Below are positions 35,329 through 44,241 of a DNA stretch of 64,000 nt, in pieces (position 1 is the stretch's first letter; each line of letters starts with the position of its first letter). The stretch spans positions 5,971 to 69,970 of the forward strand of contig DDTM01000001.1 in NCBI GenBank assembly GCA_002344075.1. The letters are read 5' to 3'. The position numbers and the translations under genes were made by a program. The DNA is from Bacteroidetes bacterium UBA2364. GTDB taxonomy: Bacteria > Bacteroidota > Rhodothermia > Rhodothermales > UBA2364. Under the pieces are notes generated by a model. That model did not search any database, had not been told where the DNA came from, and was given only the letters and a program-made list of their open reading frames with translations.

Positions 35329-36618
35329 ATGAAGCAAGTCCTTTTTATCGCGTATTACTTCCCGCCTTCTGGCGGGCCTGGCGTTCAGCGTAGCCTGAAA
35401 TTCATCCGATATCTGCCCACATATGGGTGGATGCCGACCGTGCTTACCGTTGATCCCGCTTATGCAGCTTTTCCCGCCATAGATACATCTCTAATGGCCG
35501 AAGTGCCTCCGGAGGTAGAAATACACCGAACACGCGCCTTCAACCCGCTCGACCTATACACACGCCTCACCGGAAGAAAAGACCAATCCGTAACCGTGGG
35601 GACACTTCACGAAGCAACAACCACAAAAGAACAACTCATGCAGTGGCTACGTGCCAACCTTTTTATTCCTGATGCCCGAATTGGATGGAACCGGCCAGCC
35701 CTCCAAAAAGCCGTAAAGCTGATCCAATCGCGACCTTTCGACGCCATCATAACCACGTCGCCCCCGCATTCTACACACCTTATTGGGCTGAAATTGCACC
35801 AAGAAACGGGCATTCCATGGCTGGCTGACTTTCGGGACCCATGGACGGGCATCAGCTATTACCACATGCTTCCCCATACCCATTTAGCGAAATGGTGGGA
35901 CGCTAGGCTTGAAAGAAAAATACTAAATGAGGCAGATTTAGTTACTATTGTATCTCCTTATTATCTTAGACAAATGCAAGAACGGATGCAACAACCGGAA
36001 AAGATGCACCTGCTATGGAACGGTTTTGATCCAAATGATTTCCCAGCTCCACCAGATATCCATTCCCAAAAAGAACATTTCACTTTTTGCTACGTGGGGA
36101 GTTTATTTGTAAACCCCAGTGGATTATGGCAGGCCATCGCGGAGGCACGAAAAGACTGGCCACACATTCGATTGCAATTTACGGGCAGGACAGACGAACG
36201 GGTAGTGGCCGATATACACAGAAAACACATAGAAGATTTATGGATACAAGAACCCTATGTGCCCCATGAAGAGGCGTTGTTACGAATGCAAGCCGCAGAT
36301 GCCTTGCTTCTTGTCGTCGAAGAAAATCCGGGAACCGAAGGAATTTTAACCGGCAAATTGTTTGAATATTTGGCCACAGGAAAACCCATTCTGGCCATAG
36401 GGCCGCCAAATGGCGATGCAGCAAAGGTTTTAAAAGAAGCAGGCGCCGGAGAAATGATTTCCCACCAAGATATTGCTACTATTCGCAACCGTATAGAAGC
36501 GCTATTATCGGATCCGGATAAACCATCAGTCAGACCATATCCGCAAAACTTCACCCGTCAACACCTTACCCAAAACTTAGCTTCGTTATTGGATGGATTA
36601 AGCCTAACAGGGAAATGA
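35329..36618 (+). CDS. Glycosyltransferase family 4-like protein
   Basis: This 429-residue GT-B-fold glycosyltransferase has an N-terminal donor-independent domain starting YYFPPSGGPGVQRSLKF, the usual glycine-rich loop of GT4. It continues with a TSPPHSTHLIG segment and WLADFRDPW, also seen in GT4 capsule and LPS enzymes. The C-terminal nucleotide-sugar domain has a YVGSLF strand, and the EX7E-like region is seen in EGILTGKLFEYLATGKP. It would act at the cytoplasmic face of the inner membrane, adding a sugar to a surface glycan or lipid. Donor and acceptor are unknown. It lies 5 nt after the desulfurase-like gene and is likely in one transcript with it. Confidence 0.9.
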   Translation: MKQVLFIAYYFPPSGGPGVQRSLKFIRYLPTYGWMPTVLTVDPAYAAFPAIDTSLMAEVPPEVEIHRTRAFNPLDLYTRLTGRKDQSVTVGTLHEATTTKEQLMQWLRANLFIPDARIGWNRPALQKAVKLIQSRPFDAIITTSPPHSTHLIGLKLHQETGIPWLADFRDPWTGISYYHMLPHTHLAKWWDARLERKILNEADLVTIVSPYYLRQMQERMQQPEKMHLLWNGFDPNDFPAPPDIHSQKEHFTFCYVGSLFVNPSGLWQAIAEARKDWPHIRLQFTGRTDERVVADIHRKHIEDLWIQEPYVPHEEALLRMQAADALLLVVEENPGTEGILTGKLFEYLATGKPILAIGPPNGDAAKVLKEAGAGEMISHQDIATIRNRIEALLSDPDKPSVRPYPQNFTRQHLTQNLASLLDGLSLTGK

Positions 36619-36687
36619 AGTTCAACCTAAAAGCGTGCATTCACCCGAATGCGCCAAAGAGACAAACCGATGCTTGTGTGCATCACA

Positions 36688-37086
36688 TCAAGGCACATTG
36701 ACGGTTATCCGACAGGTTTGTGCTGGCTCAACCCCTTTTTCCCAACTCCGACGGTATTCCACTACCAACTGACCCGCTTTAACCACTTTAAAGGGGAGGG
36801 TTTGGATCCCACCTGCGCCAACCACCATAGGATCCGTATTCGAAGACTTAAAAACACCGTCGTTCACTTGAACGGCCACGGCTTTGCTGTCTTCGGTTGG
36901 ATACCACGCATAGCCAGTAGAAGGATTTGCGCTCAAACTCAGCGAGAATAGATCACCAACTTTGCCCGTAAAGGTTTTTCCACAGGCCACCGCCACACCA
37001 TCCTCCGGGTGAGTAGGCGTTTTTTTGGGCGTGCACGCCATAAAGACGCCCAAAAGGAAGAAAACGAGAATGGACTGTTTTTGCAT
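36688..37086 (-). CDS. Chagasin-type (I42) cysteine-peptidase inhibitor lipoprotein
   Basis: About 132 residues with a lipobox near FMAC. The mature domain matches the chagasin/ICP fold by its three inhibitor loops: NPSTGY (BC loop), GAGG (DE loop, VVGAGGIQT) and the arginine-tryptophan loop YRRSWEK. In this family these loops insert into papain-like cysteine peptidases. A bacterial version at the envelope may protect against host or self-made proteases. The start M5 of the 37098 frame (37086) is preferred because it begins the signal peptide. It is convergent with the glycosyltransferase and divergent from psd. Confidence 0.88.
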   Translation of the reverse strand: MQKQSILVFFLLGVFMACTPKKTPTHPEDGVAVACGKTFTGKVGDLFSLSLSANPSTGYAWYPTEDSKAVAVQVNDGVFKSSNTDPMVVGAGGIQTLPFKVVKAGQLVVEYRRSWEKGVEPAQTCRITVNVP

Positions 37087-37316
37087 TAAGATCATCATAA
37101 ATAAAAAGGTAAGGATTGTTTTATTCCATTTATTTTAAGGTACAAAAAGAAGGGACTTACGTCAAATTCGATCCTACCAAACACCTTGACAATTTCTCAA
37201 AAGCAGGCCTATGGCACAACACAAACTTATTTCCTCAACTTGCCCAAAATTCCCAATATGATTCATCAAACAAACTTAAATTAGGATCAACTTACCTTAA
37301 TCATCTAATATTAGAC

Positions 37317-37976
37317 ATGTTTGCAAAAGAAGGATATGGCATTATTGCCAGTTCGTGTGTATTGGCCCTGCTATTAACACTGGCCGGAATAGGGCTTGGC
37401 GGTGTAGTGGGCGCTTTTTTTTATGGGTTAGCCCTTTTTTCCATTTTGTTTACCCTATATTTCTTCCGCGATCCGAAACGAGTCTCTCCGGAGGAAGCCA
37501 AAAACGGGCATTTATTAATATCCCCAGCCGATGGTAAAATCGTGGTGAACGAAATCGTACACGAACCTCTCTATCTTAAAAGCGAAGCCCGCCAAATTTC
37601 TATTTTTCTGTCTCCCTTAGACGTACATGTAAACCGTTCACCTGTAAAAGGGCTTGTTGAGTTTGATCAATATGTCCCCGGCGAGTACTTGGTGGCTTGG
37701 GAGCCTAAAGCCAGTGAACGCAACGAACGATCCCAAATCGGGGTTTTACACCCAAGTGGACGCAAGTTCTTATTTAAACAAATTGCAGGTTTTGTGGCAC
37801 GCCGCATTGAATATCACATCCGACCGGGCGATCATGTAGAAGCAGGTGAACGTTTTGGGATCGTTAAATTTGGTTCGAGGATGGACATTTTGATGCCAAT
37901 AGATGTGAAGGTGGAGGTTCAAATGGGCCAGCAGGTTTATGCCGGAACCACCATCTTAGGCCGTATCCCTCAATAA
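37317..37976 (+). CDS. psd: Phosphatidylserine decarboxylase, short (archaeal-type) form
   Basis: This 219-residue proenzyme converts phosphatidylserine to phosphatidylethanolamine. Two N-terminal TM segments precede FFRDPKR and the ISPADGK segment (D-G-K, family signature). SIFLSPLDVHVNRSPVKG is the typical active-site stretch. FGSRMDIL near the C-terminus contains the self-cleavage site, with S187 expected to become the pyruvoyl group and leave a chain of about 33 residues. The long frame starting at 37116 is not supported, and ATG 37317 (MFAKEGYG) matches the family length. pssA follows after 12 nt, and the pair makes PE. Confidence 0.95.
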   Translation: MFAKEGYGIIASSCVLALLLTLAGIGLGGVVGAFFYGLALFSILFTLYFFRDPKRVSPEEAKNGHLLISPADGKIVVNEIVHEPLYLKSEARQISIFLSPLDVHVNRSPVKGLVEFDQYVPGEYLVAWEPKASERNERSQIGVLHPSGRKFLFKQIAGFVARRIEYHIRPGDHVEAGERFGIVKFGSRMDILMPIDVKVEVQMGQQVYAGTTILGRIPQ

Positions 37977-37988
37977 CCGGAGTACGTT

Positions 37989-38837
37989 ATGCCACAAAGC
38001 CGCTTTCGACGCCGTTTTCAAACAACGAGAAAAAAACCGCAGCTACGGGAACGGATTATAATCTATCGAGAAAACCGCTCTGGCCGGCCACGTAAACAAA
38101 TTCCACGAACCGTGGCACCCTCTTCCCTTACGCTTCTAAACCTCTTTTGCGGTTTTTTGGCCATTGTGCAGATACACGAAGACAACCTATTGGCAGCTTG
38201 TTGGCTAATCATCATTGCAGGCTTGTTTGATTTATTTGACGGCATGGTAGCCCGAATGGCCAACGCCACCAGCGAATTTGGTATCGAGTTGGATTCATTA
38301 GCCGATGTGATTTCTTTTGGTGCTGCTCCCGCCTTCTTGGTGTATGCCTTCGACTTACACACGCTGGGTGTTGTTGGTATGTTGGTTTCTGCACTTCCGG
38401 CATTGGGTGGCGCTATCCGGCTCGCACGCTTTAATACCGATGCTTCCTCCGAAAAAAGCTTTTTCTTTTCAGGGTTGCCCATTCCCGCACAGGCACTGGC
38501 CATTGTCGCTTTTATTCTGGCCTTTCATGATTTTAATTTTGGCGCACATTTCGAGTTTGGACGCAAGTCCGTTCTGGTCCCTTTGGTTGTTACGCTTTCC
38601 CTTTTTATGGTCAGTACCATCCGATTTGCTTCCATTCCCAAGCCTACTGTTTCTTCAATCCGAGCGTATCCATGGCTATGGATTGGTTTCGGCGTTTGTT
38701 TCATCCTTATTCTAATTCTACAAGATATCGGCATCTTTTTATCCATTGTATTATACCTGGTCACCAACCTAATTTATGCACTCGTCACCCTGATACGAAC
38801 CCTTTGGGCCGAGACAGAACCTGAAACCACCTTATAA
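37989..38837 (+). CDS. pssA: CDP-diacylglycerol--serine O-phosphatidyltransferase
   Basis: This 282-residue integral membrane enzyme makes phosphatidylserine from CDP-diacylglycerol and serine, feeding psd just upstream. The CDP-alcohol phosphatidyltransferase motif is intact (DGMVARMANATSEFGIELDSLAD, quoted here up to its DxxD ends; key residues D-G-A-R, G, D and D). Around it are about six to eight hydrophobic segments. A basic 45-residue N-terminal extension (RRRFQTTRKKPQLRERI) precedes the membrane part; it is unusual in length and may contact the membrane. The start ATG is 12 nt after the psd stop. purS follows after 11 nt. Confidence 0.93.
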   Translation: MPQSRFRRRFQTTRKKPQLRERIIIYRENRSGRPRKQIPRTVAPSSLTLLNLFCGFLAIVQIHEDNLLAACWLIIIAGLFDLFDGMVARMANATSEFGIELDSLADVISFGAAPAFLVYAFDLHTLGVVGMLVSALPALGGAIRLARFNTDASSEKSFFFSGLPIPAQALAIVAFILAFHDFNFGAHFEFGRKSVLVPLVVTLSLFMVSTIRFASIPKPTVSSIRAYPWLWIGFGVCFILILILQDIGIFLSIVLYLVTNLIYALVTLIRTLWAETEPETTL

Positions 38838-38848
38838 AACCCAAAAAA

Positions 38849-39100
38849 ATGACTTTTAAGGCGCTTATTACCGTCACCTTGAGGCCCTCTATCTTAGACA
38901 CACAAGGCAAAGCAGCAGAACATGCACTGGAGCAATTGGGATACCAACAACTCTCCAATGTACGCATTGGAAAACATATTGAGTTATTGGTAGAGGCTAA
39001 CTCCGCTTTGGACGCCGAACTGATGGTTCGCAATGCCGCTGAAAAACTACTTTCGAACCCCGTGATGGAAAACTATACGGTTGCTTTACAACCTGCTTAA
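38849..39100 (+). CDS. purS: Phosphoribosylformylglycinamidine synthase subunit PurS
   Basis: This is an 83-residue PurS, the small subunit of the PurLQS complex of purine synthesis. The sequence fits the family in both length and motif: KALITVTLRPSILDTQGKAAEHAL contains the LRPSxLDxQG pattern (about 9-20), and GKHIELLVE follows. It would bridge PurL and PurQ for ammonia channelling. purL and purQ are not in the window. It lies between pssA and clpS with gaps of 11 and 5 nt, so it is co-transcribed with phospholipid genes rather than other purine genes. Confidence 0.95.
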   Translation: MTFKALITVTLRPSILDTQGKAAEHALEQLGYQQLSNVRIGKHIELLVEANSALDAELMVRNAAEKLLSNPVMENYTVALQPA

Positions 39101-39105
39101 ACACC

Positions 39106-39420
39106 ATGATAAGCCTTTGCTCTGCAAATATTGTGGCCTCTGGCATTGACGCTCCCTTAGAGGACGTTTTAGAAGTCACCCATGTACAATTAGACCGTCC
39201 GTGGCGGGTAATCCTCTATAACGACGATATACATACCTTCGACGAGGTTATCTATCAACTTCAATTAGCAACCGGCTGCTCGATGGAGCGCGGCGAGCAA
39301 TTGGCTTGGGAAGTGCATACCAAAGGAAAAGCCAATGTCTATGAAGGAGAATTCGAGCAGTGCTTTCGGGTACAGATGATTCTGAAAGAAATCGAATTGG
39401 TCACTGAAATTCAAGGATAA
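39106..39420 (+). CDS. clpS: ClpS-family protease adaptor
   Basis: This 104-residue protein matches the ClpS adaptor, which delivers N-degron substrates to ClpAP. The core is PWRVILYNDDIHTFDEVI (N-D-D pocket residues). The family's VHTKGKANV-like stretch follows, with the typical EQLAWEVHTKGKA helix and ending. The N-terminal 30 residues are a flexible tail as expected. It is last in the psd-pssA-purS-clpS run (5 nt after purS) and directly abuts the convergent FHA gene (stops at 39420 and 39421). No clpA gene is in the window. Confidence 0.9.
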   Translation: MISLCSANIVASGIDAPLEDVLEVTHVQLDRPWRVILYNDDIHTFDEVIYQLQLATGCSMERGEQLAWEVHTKGKANVYEGEFEQCFRVQMILKEIELVTEIQG

Positions 39421-40431
39421 TCATCCATCAAAACGGACACAGGCCGAGCCTAAATAAAGCACGTCTCCCGGCTCTAAGGCCACCGACTGCCCCGTGGCTA
39501 ATTTCTTGCTGGAAGTATAACCTGTCCGAAAAAAACTGGTGGTTCCTTGCTCATTATAATATACAAACTTGCTTTTCTTGTTATCAAACTGGATTTTTCC
39601 ATGCATTCGGGATACCGTATCATTAATCGAACGGTTGGGGTCGCCAAGAGGCAAGGCGTTTGGATCCGAAAAATAGATTTGGTTCTGGCGCACAAGATGT
39701 CCGCGTGGATTGATGATTTCGCCTAACCTGCCAATGTTGTATGCCTGATTGGTTTGGAGTTTATAGGCAGCCTGACCGGAAAGGCCCTTGATTACCGTCA
39801 GCGAACCAACTAAAGTAGCAGCCGTGCGTTTTGCCAATTCCACATAGATCCGGCTTTCGGTGAAAGCATCTGCAATTTTAGCTGGCACTTCCGGATAAAT
39901 GAGCACATCCACTTGAAAATCTTCTGGTACATTAAACCGTCCGGAAATTAGTTTTTCAAGAACGGCATCTTGGAGCGAGGGCGACAAGTCCGAGATCGCC
40001 GCCACATATTTTTGCTGTTCTTGTGGTGTCTCCGCCACAATATGTATCAGGGCCAAGTTATACGGTAGTACCACACCTCGCCTACGATGTGGCCGCAACG
40101 TCTGCTCTACCAACTCCACCATTTCATACCGAATCTCAAGTGTAGATTTCTCCTGAGGAATTAAGTTCTCAATGGCTTCTACCACGTCTTTTGGTTTATT
40201 TAATTTACCAAACAGCCGTTTAAAAAGAGAACCTCCTTCTTCTTGGTTTTCCGGCGTGATGGACGTGGACGACTCCAACGGACGCATTGCCGGAACAACA
40301 AGAACCGGCTCTGAGCTCTTTTCTTCATCCGCCTTTATTTCGTCTGTTGGTGGCTCACTTACAGGATTCAGAACCAAGGTTTCCGGCTCTTCCTCTAAGG
40401 CTTGATTTTGATCAGATTTAGACTCGTTCAT
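39421..40431 (-). CDS. FHA-domain protein downstream of the SEDS-PBP fusion gene
   Basis: This 336-residue cytosolic protein has three parts. Residues 1-80 are acidic and proline/serine-rich. A middle domain (about 85-215) has the EKSTLEIRYEMVELVEQTLRPHRRRG start and PEDFQVDVLIYPEVP. A C-terminal FHA domain (about 225-336) has the phosphothreonine-binding pattern YNIGRLGE, SRMHGK and a DVLYLGS end. The middle part resembles DUF3662-type regions next to FHA in actinobacterial FhaA, though only loosely. It lies 38 bp past the fusion gene on the same strand, so it is probably in the same operon. The partner kinase is not in the window. Confidence 0.85.
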   Translation of the reverse strand: MNESKSDQNQALEEEPETLVLNPVSEPPTDEIKADEEKSSEPVLVVPAMRPLESSTSITPENQEEGGSLFKRLFGKLNKPKDVVEAIENLIPQEKSTLEIRYEMVELVEQTLRPHRRRGVVLPYNLALIHIVAETPQEQQKYVAAISDLSPSLQDAVLEKLISGRFNVPEDFQVDVLIYPEVPAKIADAFTESRIYVELAKRTAATLVGSLTVIKGLSGQAAYKLQTNQAYNIGRLGEIINPRGHLVRQNQIYFSDPNALPLGDPNRSINDTVSRMHGKIQFDNKKSKFVYYNEQGTTSFFRTGYTSSKKLATGQSVALEPGDVLYLGSACVRFDG

Positions 40432-40469
40432 AATAATTCAGTACACGCTATCGGGCGGGGTTAATAGGC

Positions 40470-43400
40470 TTATTTAATTAAGCCCAAATTACGGGCAGCA
40501 TCAATAATGGCACCTGCGATGGGTGCAACCTCCCCTCCATGTTTTCCGGACTCCTCGGCAAGCACTGCCACCACCAGATGACCTCCCTTGCCATCGGGGG
40601 CAAAGCAGACAAACCAAGCATGATCGAGATGTCCAGTTTGTTGGGCCGTTCCGGTTTTTCCAGAAATGGAGGAGCGGTTTCCGGCAATAGATTTCGCCGT
40701 TCCCGTGGTTACCACCTTTCGCATCATGTTTTTAAGTAACGCCGCCTGACCAGTTGTCAAAATAGTTTTCGGCTCTCCTACAAATGTGGTCTCTTCAAGA
40801 AAAAATCGGGGCTCCACCGCTTTACCCTCATTGGCAACTGTAGCCGCCATCCGCGCCACATTGATGGGTGCGCCCACAATTTCCCCTTGTCCAAATCCAG
40901 CCTGTGCCAGATTGCGGAGGTTATTTGCATACAGTCGTTCTAATTTTTGCTGTTTTTCAAAGGCGCTGTTTCGAACCACAAAGCCAAACGCATCCAAAAC
41001 ATACAGCATCCCTTCCGGCCCCACACGATCTGCTGCTAAACTTGCAAAATAAACATTACCGGAATATACAACTGCTTTCTCCATATCCACCACCCCACTT
41101 GGCTCACCAAGCCTGAAAAATTGCGCCCAGCGGTTCCGCTGATCTACCAACACCGTCCAGTTTGCGGCCCCATCGCCCCCTCTTCGAAACGCAGCCATGG
41201 CCGTTGCCACTTTGAGGGTCGAGCCTGGGGCCTTAGACGCATAGAGTCCATGATCGAATAGTGACACCTTAGACTGGGCCAAACTGGGAGAAATAAAAAC
41301 CTCGTGAGGTAATGGATACGATACAGAGGCTAGCAGATCGCCCTTCTTGGCATCCAGCACCACCGCCGAAACAACCTGATTCTTCTTCTGCAACCCCATT
41401 TGAGCCGTTTTCAGCCGCAAGACTTCCGCCACTTTTTGCTGAAGCCGTACATCAATGGTCAACTTTAGGTCACGCTTTGTATTCAGTATTTTATCTGCAT
41501 TTTTCGGATCTGCCCCTCGTAAGAAGGGTAATAATGGCGAATAATCAAACTTAACCACTGTATAAGTTGTATCGGTGCCATCTGCGAGCCGATGGGTGAT
41601 CCTCCGCGCAACTGGTTTGTTATCATAACCTCTTAAAGTAGAAAGATACCTGTTTTCGGCATATAAGCCATTGGGTGCATTCCACTTTACCCGATTATTC
41701 AGGTCACCCAGTAAATAAAAGGTAAGTGCTTCAAAGGGGTAGTGACGCTTGGGCGCAAGCAACTCATTTTTACTAAGCGGAAATCCAAGTTCCCGATATG
41801 TTTTCTTAAACGAAGTGAAAGCACTCGTATCCGAGGCCGCAAGTGGAATTCCATTCCGATCATATATATTCCCTAAGGGCAAGGCGTCGCGAATACGCAA
41901 CATACGTGGATTATACGTATAACTTTTAAGGCCATCGGACTGTATAACGAGCGCTTGCTTAAGCGAAACATCATCGGCTTGAATCAATTGTAAATACCCA
42001 ACACGTCCCAATACCAGCAGTGCCAATACCAAGAACGCATATCGTAAGGCTTGAATCGGCCTCCCGAAATCCTTTTCCTGAATTTGTCGAAATTGTTCCG
42101 ATGGGTTCTGATTGGAAAGGCTCATCAACAATCCCGCAAAAACCAAGTGCATAACCACCGCCACCTTTCCATAGCTAAGGAAGGGCGACACAACGCCTGT
42201 TAGAGGTAACAATCCAAAAACCCCTCCCGCAATCAACACCAGTTGAATCATCGTCGAGGCCACAATACCCAATCCCAAAAAAAGACTAAAACGGGCATCG
42301 GTTCTTAACGCAATCATCAAACCACGATGAAAATAGATGGCATAGAGTAAAAATACCGCCGCCAATCCAAAGTACCCCAACTCCTCCCCAATCGCAGAAA
42401 GGATCATATCTGTATGGGCAGCGGGCGTATCTGCAGGAGATCCATCGCCTAAACCCTGTCCAAACCAACCACCCGCAGCCAGTGACCAGAATGAATATGC
42501 TAAATGGTCTCCCCCGTCCGCTTCGTTATCCCAAGGAGAAAGCCACATCTCAATTCTCGACCCCACCGTCGGGTTCAACTGATACATCACCCAAAATCCT
42601 GCAATAAGCAACACCAAGCCAAGTCCTAATGCGGCCCAATGATGCCGGGTAAAGGCATAGAGCACCAAGAAAGTGGTACAAATAACCAGTGCCGGGCCGA
42701 GGTCTTTTTGTAAATAGAAAAACACAAGCGCAAACGCTACACCAAACAAAATGGGCAACATCGCCTTTAGATTGGGCAGGCGGATTCCGGCCCACTCCAC
42801 CCATTTAGGTAAATGGGCATCCAATTGGCGGATGAACTGCCATTTTCTGGCCAAATACCCCGCAAAAAAGATCAACAGGAACAATTTAATAATCTCGACG
42901 GGCTGGATCTCTGGCCCAAAAAACAGGAACATCCGCAAGTTTACCCTAGCAGTGCTCCCTTCTGGTCCAAAACCGATGGTGAGTAACAAGAGGGAAATCA
43001 GCGCAGCCCCTCCCAGCCACCAAAAACTCCGGTTTCCGGTTTCGCTGTAATCATATCCCCAATGCTGAATGTCTGTTAGAGACAAGACCGTAAATAAAAC
43101 CAACCCCACACCAATGGCCAGAACCGTATCCCAACCCCTCAACAAATCCCGTAGGGGGTCTGGAATGGCAAACATCATCAACAGCCCCAACCCTGTTAGC
43201 ATCATCAAAACAGGTAGTATATATGGATCCCCATTAAACTGCCGAAAACGCCACGCCACATGTACAAGCCAGAACAAGGCCATAAACAGGCCTCCGAACA
43301 GAAAAAGGGCATGGGTAAAATCGTTGGGACCTCGAACAACAACTTGGGGCTTAAGTCTTGAAAAAACAGCAGATTCAATTAATCTTATAGTATGGGGTTG

Positions 43401-44135
43401 GGCTGAAAAATGTGCCTCCTCATGGTCCCGAAGGGTTAGATGACGAACACGGCGAAACTCTACACCCGGCTTCATGGCAAGCACATAGTAATCACGATTG
43501 GCACCTAAACCCTCGAAAACGAATTGGCCTGAGACATCAGTCCGGACGGTGTCTCGACGAACATCAGAATCCAACGTAACCAGTGTTCCCGAAAGTGGAT
43601 TGCCCGTTGCGTCGCGAACAGAGCCAGAAATACGAAAAGGGCCTTCTCGGTGTCGGGCAACAGACGGAAATGGTTTGGGGGCCTTCCGCTCTTGTACAAC
43701 CAATTTGGGAGAGAGGCCTATTTGTTTCCAAGAATTTTCCAACCGTGCTTTCAGGCTTTCACCGCCTTTCTGTTCAATCTCGTGCGCAGGTACTTTTAGC
43801 TTATTCAGTGTTCCTACATTCGGGATTTCACCTGCTTGCACCCGATTAAATATGGCCTCTGCAACAAAACGCTGGTCCTTTCCATCCGGATATAGGCTTC
43901 GCATCACATCCCGCAATTCAGCCGGATTGTTCATCGCATTTAGGTTTATCACCTTTTTCTGGACCATTAGCTGCTCGGTCTCGCCAAGTGCTTCTGTTTT
44001 GGTAAAAAACAAGGCTGCAAAACCAAAAACCATGACCAAGGTTGCAAAAGCAAGCCAAAGAGCTTCTTGACTCCGTAGTTCATGACGAAAGGGCATTTTT
44101 GCGTTCGTAACCGTGCGCTCTGTAAAGGTTGACAT
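40470..44135 (-). CDS. SEDS glycosyltransferase (FtsW/RodA) fused to a class B penicillin-binding protein
   Basis: This 1221-residue single polypeptide is predicted to polymerise and cross-link peptidoglycan. Order: TM at about 27-45; a periplasmic region with a carboxypeptidase-regulatory-like beta-sandwich (about 165-250, RISGSVRDATGNPLSGTLVTLD and DVSGQFVFEGL); a SEDS domain with about ten TM helices (about 272-672), including QPVEIIKL and PAAHTDMILSAIGEELG with the conserved D576; another TM (about 697-715); and a transpeptidase (about 730-1221). The transpeptidase has S972-TLK (SxxK), SGN at 1025-1027 and KTG at 1160-1162, so it appears active. The PBP dimerisation region contains NIYDRNGIPLA. 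FHA genes flank it. Whether it serves division or elongation cannot be told. Confidence 0.95.
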   Translation of the reverse strand: MSTFTERTVTNAKMPFRHELRSQEALWLAFATLVMVFGFAALFFTKTEALGETEQLMVQKKVINLNAMNNPAELRDVMRSLYPDGKDQRFVAEAIFNRVQAGEIPNVGTLNKLKVPAHEIEQKGGESLKARLENSWKQIGLSPKLVVQERKAPKPFPSVARHREGPFRISGSVRDATGNPLSGTLVTLDSDVRRDTVRTDVSGQFVFEGLGANRDYYVLAMKPGVEFRRVRHLTLRDHEEAHFSAQPHTIRLIESAVFSRLKPQVVVRGPNDFTHALFLFGGLFMALFWLVHVAWRFRQFNGDPYILPVLMMLTGLGLLMMFAIPDPLRDLLRGWDTVLAIGVGLVLFTVLSLTDIQHWGYDYSETGNRSFWWLGGAALISLLLLTIGFGPEGSTARVNLRMFLFFGPEIQPVEIIKLFLLIFFAGYLARKWQFIRQLDAHLPKWVEWAGIRLPNLKAMLPILFGVAFALVFFYLQKDLGPALVICTTFLVLYAFTRHHWAALGLGLVLLIAGFWVMYQLNPTVGSRIEMWLSPWDNEADGGDHLAYSFWSLAAGGWFGQGLGDGSPADTPAAHTDMILSAIGEELGYFGLAAVFLLYAIYFHRGLMIALRTDARFSLFLGLGIVASTMIQLVLIAGGVFGLLPLTGVVSPFLSYGKVAVVMHLVFAGLLMSLSNQNPSEQFRQIQEKDFGRPIQALRYAFLVLALLVLGRVGYLQLIQADDVSLKQALVIQSDGLKSYTYNPRMLRIRDALPLGNIYDRNGIPLAASDTSAFTSFKKTYRELGFPLSKNELLAPKRHYPFEALTFYLLGDLNNRVKWNAPNGLYAENRYLSTLRGYDNKPVARRITHRLADGTDTTYTVVKFDYSPLLPFLRGADPKNADKILNTKRDLKLTIDVRLQQKVAEVLRLKTAQMGLQKKNQVVSAVVLDAKKGDLLASVSYPLPHEVFISPSLAQSKVSLFDHGLYASKAPGSTLKVATAMAAFRRGGDGAANWTVLVDQRNRWAQFFRLGEPSGVVDMEKAVVYSGNVYFASLAADRVGPEGMLYVLDAFGFVVRNSAFEKQQKLERLYANNLRNLAQAGFGQGEIVGAPINVARMAATVANEGKAVEPRFFLEETTFVGEPKTILTTGQAALLKNMMRKVVTTGTAKSIAGNRSSISGKTGTAQQTGHLDHAWFVCFAPDGKGGHLVVAVLAEESGKHGGEVAPIAGAIIDAARNLGLIK

Positions 44136-44138
44136 GGG

Positions 44139-44222
44139 CTATGCGTTCGAGTCTCGGATTTGTTGGATAAACAACCAAACCGCAAACAAGACAAAAAAAA
44201 GTAAAAACAACAACTTAAACAT
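44139..44222 (-). CDS. Predicted 27-residue membrane peptide between FHA and SEDS-PBP genes
   Basis: A small open frame starts at ATG 44222 (MFKLLFLLFFVLFAVWLFIQ) and ends QIRDSNA. It has one highly hydrophobic helix and a short charged tail, with the stop 3 nt before the ATG of the fusion protein. The upstream FHA gene stops about 20 nt before its ATG, so the message would be polycistronic with tight spacing. Position and composition fit a small single-pass subunit or leader peptide. It is shorter than normal gene callers accept. Coding is probable but not proven. Confidence 0.5.
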   Translation of the reverse strand: MFKLLFLLFFVLFAVWLFIQQIRDSNA

Positions 44223-44241
44223 AGTACCTAAAAGATAAAAA

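Noticed and set aside
37116..37316. N-terminal extension of psd
   Set aside because: The 67 added residues do not match the family and the inner ATG gives the normal length.
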